Part shown: positions 58,056 to 64,000 of the stretch, in pieces
Layout of the letters: each line of letters begins with the position of its first letter
How positions within the stretch are numbered: position 1 is the first letter of the stretch
Assembly: GCA_026400435.1 (NCBI GenBank)
Contig: JAPLOZ010000041.1
Span: forward strand, 1 to 64,000
Direction of reading: 5' to 3'
DNA: 64,000 nt
DNA from: Hyphomicrobiales bacterium
GTDB taxonomy: Bacteria; Pseudomonadota; Alphaproteobacteria; Rhizobiales; Rhizobiaceae
Program-made: the position numbers and the translations under genes
Notes under the pieces: generated by a model
Told to the model about the DNA's origin: nothing
The model's database searches: none
The model's input: only the letters and a program-made list of their open reading frames with translations

Positions 58056-58292
58056 ATGGCAAACGTCGAATGCGCGAAGATGCCCTCTGCCGAAGAACGC
58101 AGGCGCTGCGATCAGCGTCACGCGCGGCTGATATTCGGCGCGGCCTTTCCGCTGTGCCTCCTGATCGCGGCGTTGGCGCGACTGGTGCCAAGAGGCCGCC
58201 GCCAATCCATTGCCGGCTTCGACGGCCGGCAATCGCTTTTCAGGGAGGCAAGCAGTGCTGCCTCGATGTGCCTTCCGTTCGCCTTTCGGTGA
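58056..58292 (+). CDS. pufQ: PufQ, bacteriochlorophyll synthesis/LH assembly factor
   Basis: 78-aa protein with one transmembrane helix (LIFGAAFPLCLLIAALARL, about residues 25-44) and the C-terminal SSAASMCLPFAFR string characteristic of PufQ. Stimulates bacteriochlorophyll formation in Rhodobacter. Start ATG 58056 behind GGGGAGGA. 33 bp after bchZ, 119 bp before pufB; the gap contains four hairpins. Confidence 0.85.
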   Translation: MANVECAKMPSAEERRRCDQRHARLIFGAAFPLCLLIAALARLVPRGRRQSIAGFDGRQSLFREASSAASMCLPFAFR

Positions 58293-58299
58293 ACCGGGG

Positions 58300-58391
58300 T
58301 TTCCGGACGGCACGCCGTCCGGAAATGTCGCGGTGTAAAAACCGCGGCAGGAAGGGCCGCACGGTTTTCGTGCGGTAACGGCCGAAAGGCC
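58300..58391 (+). promoter_or_regulatory. chain of four hairpins between pufQ and pufB
   Basis: Hairpin 1: TTTCCGGACGGC / GCCGTCCGGAAA, 12-bp perfect stem with a 2-nt spacer (58300-58325). Hairpin 2: CGCGGT / ACCGCG (58329-58346). Hairpin 3: CCGCACG / CGTGCGG (58357-58375). Hairpin 4: GGCC-GAAA-GGCC (58380-58391), a GNRA-type tetraloop immediately before the pufB Shine-Dalgarno. A role in mRNA processing or stability of the pufBALM segment is inferred. Confidence 0.7.
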
Positions 58392-58411
58392 TAACTATGG
58401 AGGTACTAAGA

Positions 58412-58630
58412 ATGGCTGCGAATGACGGGTCTCTATCAGGCCTTTCGGAAGCGGAAGCCAGAGAGTTCCACTCCGTTTTCATGACCAGCTTCCTGCTGTT
58501 CGTGGCGGTTGCGGTTGTCGCCCACATCCTCGCTTGGATGTGGCGTCCGTGGCTTCCCGGCCCAGGCGGCTATGCATCGCTCGACGACGGCATTGCCCAC
58601 GTCGGCGCTCTCGTGTCCATGCTGACATAA
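58412..58630 (+). CDS. pufB: light-harvesting 1 beta subunit
   Basis: 72-aa antenna apoprotein. LSEAEAREFHSVFMTSFLLF, then the transmembrane helix with the bacteriochlorophyll-ligating histidine (VVAHILAWMWRPWLPGP), the LH1 signature. A C-terminal extension of about 22 residues follows. Start at ATG 58412 behind GGAGG. 12 bp upstream of pufA. Confidence 0.95.
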   Translation: MAANDGSLSGLSEAEAREFHSVFMTSFLLFVAVAVVAHILAWMWRPWLPGPGGYASLDDGIAHVGALVSMLT

Positions 58631-58642
58631 GGGGAAAGCGAA

Positions 58643-58831
58643 ATGTGGAGAATGTGGCTACTTTTCGATCCGCGCAGGACGCTGATCGCCCTGTTCACTT
58701 TCCTGTTTGTGCTCGCGCTGGTGATTCATTTCATCCTGCTCAGCACGAACCGGTTCAATTGGCTCGAGGGCCCGGCGCCGGCTGCACCGGCGGCGTCCCT
58801 GGTCATCGAACAGACAACACACCTGGCCTGA
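58643..58831 (+). CDS. pufA: light-harvesting 1 alpha subunit
   Basis: 62-aa antenna apoprotein: [20 protein letters not shown] start, ligand histidine in [19 protein letters not shown]. Typical LH1 alpha. Ala/Pro-rich C-terminus. The stop is inside a hairpin (58831-58848) that starts the pufA-pufL gap. Confidence 0.96.
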   Translation: MWRMWLLFDPRRTLIALFTFLFVLALVIHFILLSTNRFNWLEGPAPAAPAASLVIEQTTHLA

Positions 58832-58929
58832 ACGAACGTCAGTTCGTTTCGGACCAGTTCAAGAACGGTGCGGGCGGTCGTAGAGAACACCGCCGTCCGC
58901 ACCCTTAATGGACGAGGCGCATTAGCGCC
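58831..58929 (+). promoter_or_regulatory. hairpins between pufA and pufL
   Basis: AACGAAC-GTCA-GTTCGTT (58831-58848); a long stem GGTGCGG...CCGCACC with an inner GCGGT/ACCGC (58867-58903); and GGCGC-ATTA-GCGCC (58916-58929). In Rhodobacter a stem-loop here stabilises the short pufBA mRNA and gives antenna in excess over reaction centre; the same is likely here. Confidence 0.75.
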
Positions 58930-58956
58930 CCGTGCCCTTTGTGGGGAGGTACACTC

Positions 58957-59781
58957 ATGGCGATGCTTAGTTTCGAGAAAAAATACCGGGTCAGGGGAGG
59001 CACGCTTGTCGGCGGCGACCTCTTCGACTTCTGGGTCGGTCCGTTCTGGGTCGGCTTCTTCGGCGTGACGACGATCTTCTTTGCATCGCTCGGTATCGCG
59101 CTGATCGCCTATGGCGCAGCGCTTGGTCCGACTTGGAATATCTGGCAGATCAGCATAAACCCGCCGGCCGAGGAATACGGGCTGGGCTTCGCCCCGCTCA
59201 AGCAGGGCGGACTTTGGCAGATCATAACTATCTGCGCACTGGGCGCGTTTTGCTCATGGGCGCTGCGGCAGGCCGAAATTGCCCGCAAGCTTGGCATGGG
59301 ACTGCACATACCCTGGGCCTTCGGTTTCGCCATCCTCGCCTATTTCACCTTGGTAGTCATAAGACCTGTGCTGCTCGGCGCCTGGGCAAATGCATTTCCC
59401 TACGGGATCATCACCCACCTCGATTGGGTGTCCAACACCGGCTATCAGTATGGCAACTTCCACTACAACCCGGTCCACATGATCGCGGTTTCATTCTTCT
59501 TCACAAATTGCCTGGCTTTGGCCCTGCATGGTTCACTGATCCTGTCGGCGACCAACCCGAAGAAGGGCGAGGCGGTCAAGACCGCTGAACACGAAAACAC
59601 CTACTTCCGCGACACGATCGGCTACTCCATCGGCACGCTGGGCATCCACCGGCTCGGTCTTTTCCTGGCCGTCTCCGCAGCGTTCTTCAGCTCGATATGC
59701 ATCGTAATTTCCGGCCCGCTCTGGGCGGAGGGCTGGCCCGAATGGTGGGATTGGTGGCAGCGCATCCCGATCTGGAACTAG
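58957..59781 (+). CDS. pufL: photosynthetic reaction centre L subunit
   Basis: 274-aa membrane protein with five helices that binds the special pair and quinone A/B site together with [21 protein letters not shown] start, [49 protein letters not shown] with histidine ligands, [15 protein letters not shown]. Starts at ATG 58957 behind GGGGAGG. 10 bp upstream of pufM. Confidence 0.97.
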   Translation: MAMLSFEKKYRVRGGTLVGGDLFDFWVGPFWVGFFGVTTIFFASLGIALIAYGAALGPTWNIWQISINPPAEEYGLGFAPLKQGGLWQIITICALGAFCSWALRQAEIARKLGMGLHIPWAFGFAILAYFTLVVIRPVLLGAWANAFPYGIITHLDWVSNTGYQYGNFHYNPVHMIAVSFFFTNCLALALHGSLILSATNPKKGEAVKTAEHENTYFRDTIGYSIGTLGIHRLGLFLAVSAAFFSSICIVISGPLWAEGWPEWWDWWQRIPIWN

Positions 59782-59791
59782 GACAAAAACA

Positions 59792-60715
59792 ATGACCGAG
59801 TACCAAAACATCTTCACACGCGTCCAGATCAGAGGCGGAGCCGACTATGGCGTTCCGCTTCGCAAGGGCGTCTGGGACCGGCAGGGAACGCCGGCCTTCA
59901 ACTACTGGCTTGGCAAGATTGGCGACGCCCAGATCGGGCCTCTCTATCTGGGCACGCTTGGCCTGGCATCGCTTATGTGCGGCTTCGTCGCCATAGAGAT
60001 CATCGGCCTGAACATGCTGGCGTCGGTGAACTGGTCCCCGCAGGAGTTCATCAAGCAGTTCTTCTGGCTACAACTCGCGCCACCCCTGCCGGAACACGGC
60101 CTGAAAATCCTGCCGCCGCTCAAGGAAGGTGGCTGGTGGCTGATGGCGGGCTTCTTCCTGACATCGTCGATCCTGCTCTGGTGGGCGAGGATGTACCGGC
60201 GCGCGAGGGAATTGGGCATGGGTACGCACGTAGCCTGGGCCTTCGCAGCGGCAATCTGGCTCTATCTGGTGCTCGGTTTCATCCGGCCGCTGATGATGGG
60301 ATCCTGGAGCGAAGCCGTGCCATTCGGGATATTCCCGCACCTCGACTGGACGAACAATTTCTCGCTCAACCACGGCAATCTTTTCTACAACCCGTTCCAC
60401 ATGCTCTCGATTGCCTTCCTCTATGGATCCGCGGTGCTGTTCGCGATGCATGGCGCGACCATTCTCGCCGTCAGCCGGCTGGGCGGTGAACGCGAGATAG
60501 AGCAGATCGTGGACCGCGGTACTGCCTCGGAGCGCGCTGCGCTGTTCTGGCGTTGGACGATGGGCTTCAACGCAACGATGGAATCTGTGCATCGCTGGGC
60601 ATGGTGGTTCGCCATTCTTTGCCCGCTGGTGGGCGGGATCGGCATCCTGCTGACCGGGACAGTCGTCGACAACTGGTTCGAGTGGGGCCAGAAACATGGG
60701 CTTGCCCCAATGTGA
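59792..60715 (+). CDS. pufM: photosynthetic reaction centre M subunit
   Basis: 307-aa partner of Puf[17 protein letters not shown] start, [35 protein letters not shown] with ligand histidines, [11 protein letters not shown], and [15 protein letters not shown]. The usual marker of aerobic anoxygenic phototrophs. Last gene of the superoperon; no pufC, pufX or other gene follows on this strand. Confidence 0.97.
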   Translation: MTEYQNIFTRVQIRGGADYGVPLRKGVWDRQGTPAFNYWLGKIGDAQIGPLYLGTLGLASLMCGFVAIEIIGLNMLASVNWSPQEFIKQFFWLQLAPPLPEHGLKILPPLKEGGWWLMAGFFLTSSILLWWARMYRRARELGMGTHVAWAFAAAIWLYLVLGFIRPLMMGSWSEAVPFGIFPHLDWTNNFSLNHGNLFYNPFHMLSIAFLYGSAVLFAMHGATILAVSRLGGEREIEQIVDRGTASERAALFWRWTMGFNATMESVHRWAWWFAILCPLVGGIGILLTGTVVDNWFEWGQKHGLAPM

Positions 60716-60725
60716 CCCGCGGCTA

Positions 60726-60740
60726 GGGTCAGTCTGACCC
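60726..60740 (+). terminator. small hairpin just after pufM
   Basis: GGGTCA-GTC-TGACCC, 11 bp after the pufM stop. A short stem without a clear T tract; may serve in 3'-end formation together with the larger hairpin at 60795-60823. Confidence 0.35.
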
Positions 60741-60794
60741 CTTAGAAAGGCGGCTCGAATGCTTGGCCCTCCCAATCATTTTGGAGCCATCTGG

Positions 60795-60823
60795 GAACCC
60801 GGTTGCCTAAAGCAGCCGGGTTC
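60795..60823. terminator. strong hairpin between pufM and idi
   Basis: GAACCCGGTTGC, loop CTAAA, GCAGCCGGGTTC: a 12-bp stem with one G-T pair. It lies in the 251-bp convergent gap and probably ends the puf transcript (and possibly idi on the other strand). T-rich follow-up is weak, so it could equally be an RNA-protecting 3' hairpin. Confidence 0.55.
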
Positions 60824-60966
60824 TCCGATTCTGGACATGATGATTGCTGGCGGACTAAGCTTCTGGCTCCCAGGACCCTGAGTTGATGTCACGCCTTGTC
60901 TTGCGTTCGCATTGCGGCGTTACGCCAATGTCATCTCTATCGGTTTCGTTCAGGAAGATGGGGTTC

Positions 60967-61548
60967 TCAGGCAGCCGGACGCAGTGAGAGCTCGCTCCAG
61001 CGATCGAGATAGATCCGAAGCCATGGCGTGAAGCGGTCTGGATCCGACGCAGCTTCGCGGCGCAGTTCGCGCTCGCTCAGCCAGGCAACAGCCTGAACCT
61101 CGTCGCGATTGAAGGATGCTACCTCGATCTGTTTGTGCAGATCGCCGCGAAAGATATGGACGCGCTCGTTCTCGACGAGGCCATTGCCGACATCAGCGAA
61201 GTAGTCGACGACGGCGCAGGGATAGAGCGTTGCCTTCAAGCCCAGCTCTTCGCGCAGACGCCTGCTGGCGCAATGTTCAGCGCTTTCACCCCAGTGCGGA
61301 TGCGTGCAGCAGGCATTCGCCCAAAGCCCGCCGGAATGGTACTTGCCGTCGGCCCGCTGTTGGATGAGCAGCCGGTCGCCCGCGAAGATGAAAACCGACA
61401 CGGCAACGTGATGTTGGCCGCGGCGATGCACCTCGAGCTTGCCCATGGCAAACAAAGAACCGTCTGCGCCGATTGCCGGAATGACGGGATCGACGTCGCC
61501 GAGGGCTTGCTTCTTCTCGCGGGAGGTCAATGCCGGGGCCTCATGCAA
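60967..61548 (-). CDS. idi: isopentenyl-diphosphate delta-isomerase (type I)
   Basis: 193-aa Nudix-fold enzyme converting IPP to [23 protein letters not shown] contains the active-site cysteine (about residue 74), and LREELGLKA plus the [10 protein letters not shown] region match type I IDI. The start is a TTG at 61548 inside the end of hemA (8-bp overlap). Last gene of acsF-puhE-hemA-idi. Confidence 0.93.
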   Translation of the reverse strand: MHEAPALTSREKKQALGDVDPVIPAIGADGSLFAMGKLEVHRRGQHHVAVSVFIFAGDRLLIQQRADGKYHSGGLWANACCTHPHWGESAEHCASRRLREELGLKATLYPCAVVDYFADVGNGLVENERVHIFRGDLHKQIEVASFNRDEVQAVAWLSERELRREAASDPDRFTPWLRIYLDRWSELSLRPAA

Positions 61549-62755
61549 CGGCCCGGGCTATCGCGCAATGCGACCAGAGTTCGCCCAGAGCATCGATCAG
61601 GTGTGCGATGTCGGCGTCCGAATGCAATGGCGAGGGAGTAATGCGCAGACGTTCTGTCTTGCGCGGTACCGTCGGGTAGTTGATCGGCTGAACATAGATG
61701 GCGCGGTTGTTCAGCAGCAGGTCGCTGATCCACTTGCACTTGACAGGATCGCCCACCATAACAGGCACGATGTGGCTGGGGTTCGGCATGTAGGGAATGC
61801 CGAGCCGATCGAGGCCGGCGCGCACCTTGCGGACACGGTCCTGGTGGCGCGCGCGCTCAAAACCGCTTTCCTTCAGATGCATGATCGACGCACGTGCCCC
61901 CGCCGCAACCGCCGGCGGAAGCGCCGTCGTGAAGATGAATCCACTCGCGAAAGAACGGATGAAGTCGCACAGCGCGGCCGAGCCGGCGACATAGCCGCCG
62001 ACAACACCGAAAGCCTTACCCAACGTGCCTTCGATAAGGGTGATGCGATCCATGAGACCCTCGCGTTCGGCAATGCCGCCGCCCCGCGAGCCGTACAGGC
62101 CAACGCCGTGAACCTCATCAAGATAAGTCATGGCGCCATGCTTTTCGGCAACGTCCAGGATTGCCTTGATAGGGGCGATGTCACCATCCATCGAATAGAC
62201 ACTCTCGAACGCCACGATCTTGGGAACATGCGCAGGATATTGCGAGAGTACCCGATCAAGATCGATCGGGTCATTGTGCTTCCACAGCCGCTTTTCAGCT
62301 CGGCTGTGGCGGATGCCCTCGATCATGGACGCATGGTTGCCTTCGTCGGAAAAGATCACGCAGCCGGGAATGTTGGCCCCAAGCGTTGATAGTGCAGCCC
62401 AGTTGGACACGTAGCCGGAGGTGAACAGCAGCGCGGATTCTTTCCCGTGAAGGTCCGCCAGTTCCTGTTCGAGAAGCACGTGGTAATGATTGGTGCCCGA
62501 GATGTTGCGGGTTCCGCCGGCGCCGGCGCCGCAACGATCCAACGCCTCGTGCATTGCCGCGATCACCTTGGGGTGCTGGCCCATGCCGAGATAGTCGTTC
62601 GAACACCAGACAGTGACTTCGCTAGTCTCACCGTCGGCGTAGCGTGTAGCCCGGGGAAAAGAGCCAGCCTGACGCTCCAGCTCGGCGAAGATGCGGTATC
62701 TTCCCTCCTGATGCAATCCGTCGAGCTTCGTGGCGAAATAGGCTTCGAAGTCCAT
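61541..62755 (-). CDS. hemA: 5-aminolevulinate synthase
   Basis: 404-aa PLP enzyme of the Shemin pathway, joining glycine and succinyl-CoA. [43 protein letters not shown], and the PLP-lysine [18 protein letters not shown] around residue 245. Starts with ATG behind GGAGAG. Located between puhE and idi, as in other PGCs. Likely dedicated to pigment synthesis. Confidence 0.96.
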   Translation of the reverse strand: MDFEAYFATKLDGLHQEGRYRIFAELERQAGSFPRATRYADGETSEVTVWCSNDYLGMGQHPKVIAAMHEALDRCGAGAGGTRNISGTNHYHVLLEQELADLHGKESALLFTSGYVSNWAALSTLGANIPGCVIFSDEGNHASMIEGIRHSRAEKRLWKHNDPIDLDRVLSQYPAHVPKIVAFESVYSMDGDIAPIKAILDVAEKHGAMTYLDEVHGVGLYGSRGGGIAEREGLMDRITLIEGTLGKAFGVVGGYVAGSAALCDFIRSFASGFIFTTALPPAVAAGARASIMHLKESGFERARHQDRVRKVRAGLDRLGIPYMPNPSHIVPVMVGDPVKCKWISDLLLNNRAIYVQPINYPTVPRKTERLRITPSPLHSDADIAHLIDALGELWSHCAIARAVA

Positions 62756-62795
62756 CGTCTCTCTCCGTATTCCGGCTAACCGGTCTGCTGCGCCT

Positions 62796-63677
62796 TCACG
62801 CCGTCCCTACTTTATGCACCGACCGCAGCCTTGCGACCGTTGCAGGCGAATGCCCATGCCGATGTCCGCCGTCGTGCCTGTGCGCGACGTCTCTACGGAT
62901 ATCAAGCGCGGGCTGGCCGCTCTCACGCGACTTCATGCTCCAGTTCCACATCGCTTCGGCCGGCACGGGCAAAACGAGGAACCAGTGTTCCAGAATGGCG
63001 AGCGTCATCATAGTTGCCAGAAATGTGTAGCCAGCCTGTTCGAACGGGTCCGTCGCCATAACCGCTTCGGTGCCAAGCACCGCGCAGATCACGGTCGATA
63101 CGGTCACTGAGACCGGGAAGAGCAGGTTCATCGGCTTCTGGTTCAGGAAGCTCTTGAGGTAGGCAAGGTGGGGTGGCAGGAAATGCGCGTTGACGTTGCG
63201 CACGCCGAGCACGACGTTAAGTCTCGCGCTTTCATGCATCCACCACAGGATGACGTAGGTCCATAGACCGATTTCGTTGGCGCCCCCCCAAGTCAACGCG
63301 GCGACGACCACAAAAGAGACGACGATCGCCAACTCGTGCCAAAGACTGACGGCGAGTGCATGACCCAGATGCGTCCAGCCGGAGCAGCCCTCCTCGCATG
63401 AATGCTTTCGTGGTCCGGTGACGTAGCCCATGTAGAAGCTGATCTCGTGCCAGCCCCATGCCACCAGCGCCGAGGCGAATGCGGTATAGGCGCCTTGTAG
63501 CGACGTATCGCTGCTCGATGCCCACAGTCCGCAGAGCGCTGCCCCAAACAGGGCGGTGGCGCCGAGCATGCTCCATTTGAATGTTCGTACCGGAAGGCCG
63601 TCCAGATAGATGATCGCCCCGGTGGAAAACCACCAGGCAAACATGGCAAACACGATGGGCCAGAGATAAGCCGACAC
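62796..63677 (-). CDS. puhE: photosynthetic complex assembly protein PuhE
   Basis: 293-aa membrane protein (DUF3623) with about seven helices; the family is found only in PGCs of purple bacteria and affects reaction-centre/bacteriochlorophyll assembly. [15 protein letters not shown] at the N-terminus, [29 protein letters not shown] and [17 protein letters not shown] are typical. A His-rich tail ([11 protein letters not shown]) at the C-terminus may bind metal. GTG start behind GGAAGGGGG, 12 bp after acsF. Confidence 0.93.
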   Translation of the reverse strand: MSAYLWPIVFAMFAWWFSTGAIIYLDGLPVRTFKWSMLGATALFGAALCGLWASSSDTSLQGAYTAFASALVAWGWHEISFYMGYVTGPRKHSCEEGCSGWTHLGHALAVSLWHELAIVVSFVVVAALTWGGANEIGLWTYVILWWMHESARLNVVLGVRNVNAHFLPPHLAYLKSFLNQKPMNLLFPVSVTVSTVICAVLGTEAVMATDPFEQAGYTFLATMMTLAILEHWFLVLPVPAEAMWNWSMKSRESGQPALDIRRDVAHRHDGGHRHGHSPATVARLRSVHKVGTA

Positions 63678-63689
63678 GCCGCCCCCTTC

Positions 63690-64000
63690 CTACCAGACCG
63701 GCTGCATGCGGCTTGTATCCGGCAGCTCATTGCCCTTCGTCGGAAGGATGTACAATGAGAGGAACGTACGAGCAGCCGACATGCCGAGGCCGAGGCGTCT
63801 GGCCCGGGCAAGCAGGCCATTTTCCTTGGACATGGCAGACGCCTTGTCGTTGATGACGCGCAGTTTCTCGAGTCCTTTGCGGAAGCGCGGGTTGTCGACG
63901 TCGAGCACCAGAGGGAAGACTTGCCGGGTGATCTCGTTGGTCAGGTTGAAGACCCTGTAGTCGTATTCGGTAGGGTCGATGCCGAGCGCCTTGTGGAACT
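63690..64000 (-). CDS. acsF: Mg-protoporphyrin IX monomethyl ester oxidative cyclase (partial)
   Basis: C-terminal 103 residues only; the gene continues past the right edge. The reading frame begins LGIDPTEYDYRVFNLTNEIT at the cut end, continues QVFPLVLDVDNPRFRKGLEKL and ends LPDTSRMQPVW, matching the C-terminus of AcsF, the oxygen-dependent di-iron cyclase that forms ring E. Presence of AcsF fits an aerobic phototroph. 12 bp upstream of puhE. Confidence 0.88.
   Translation of the reverse strand, partial: FHKALGIDPTEYDYRVFNLTNEITRQVFPLVLDVDNPRFRKGLEKLRVINDKASAMSKENGLLARARRLGLGMSAARTFLSLYILPTKGNELPDTSRMQPVW

Larger units (their letters stand above)
29650..64000. other. photosynthesis gene cluster (right end beyond window)
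   Basis: Continuous block of genes for bacteriochlorophyll a, carotenoids, LH1, reaction centre and their control. It includes the conserved crtEF-bchCXYZ-puf superoperon and the acsF-puhE-hemA end of the puh region. Genes absent from the window but needed for a complete pathway (bchFNBHLM, lhaA, puhABC, bchG, bchP) probably follow to the right of acsF. Confidence 0.93.

Noticed and set aside
60761-60883. 40-codon frame after pufM as a possible pufX-like gene
   Set aside because: It runs through the strong hairpin at 60795-60823, lacks a convincing ribosome site and a transmembrane helix.

Overview
The window looks like the chromosome of a high-GC alphaproteobacterium of the order Hyphomicrobiales (Rhizobiales), most likely a Phyllobacteriaceae or Mesorhizobium-like lineage. 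I infer this from the housekeeping order at the left (ispH-thrB-rnhA, YqgE/AlgH family protein, thrC, pyruvate phosphate dikinase, DUF427, DUF1499) and from codon usage. Its main content is a large part of a photosynthesis gene cluster (PGC) for aerobic anoxygenic phototrophy, running from about 29.6 kb to the right edge.

Layout. 101-11010: core metabolism (ispH, thrB, rnhA, a peroxiredoxin, a DsbD-like periplasmic domain, YqgE, then a minus-strand run thrC - M16 peptidase - GNAT - membrane PAS/GGDEF/EAL protein). 11152-21819: cell-surface block with a lipoprotein, an orphan polysaccharide-type ABC ATPase, a glycosyltransferase/methyltransferase fusion, two AT-rich genes (methyltransferase and glycosyltransferase), a two-domain GT2 enzyme and the dTDP-rhamnose operon rfbA-rfbC-rfbB-rfbD. 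22036-29549: bioY, a metallo-beta-lactamase-fold hydrolase, DUF1499, a small unknown gene, DUF427, ppdK, a VOC protein behind a LexA-type box, tRNA-Gln(UUG) and a ribbon-helix-helix-like small protein.

29650-64000, PGC: light-sensing operon bphO-bphP-response regulator (minus) divergent from ppsR; bciB (minus); tspO; dxs-hemC and cycA-hemE (minus); bchIDO-crtIB-small membrane ORF; crtD-crtC (minus) divergent from crtE-crtF; bchCXYZ-pufQBALM; then, convergent, acsF-puhE-hemA-idi (minus, acsF cut by the window end). bchFNBHLM, lhaA, puhABC, bchG, bchP and pucC are not in the window and probably lie beyond the right edge.

How it fits together: dxs and idi supply isoprenoid units, and hemA, hemC and hemE supply tetrapyrroles. 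BchIDO inserts Mg, AcsF closes ring E, BciB reduces the 8-vinyl group, and BchXYZ and BchC finish the bacteriochlorophyll a macrocycle. CrtEBIDCF, with no crtA, predicts the spirilloxanthin series. PufBA and PufLM form LH1 and the reaction centre core. There is no pufC; a small soluble cytochrome c is encoded in the cluster instead.

The most notable non-coding signal is a set of PpsR/CrtJ-type operators (TGT-N12-ACA). Six of the seven control regions carry two boxes in tandem: at bchC, crtD/crtE, dxs, bciB and bchI an 18-bp box, 8-bp gap and 18-bp box (centres 26 bp apart), and at crtI a 7-bp gap. The ppsR-bphO region has a single perfect palindrome. Chains of hairpins lie between pufQ and pufB and between pufA and pufL. 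All positions were read by eye; no database search was possible.
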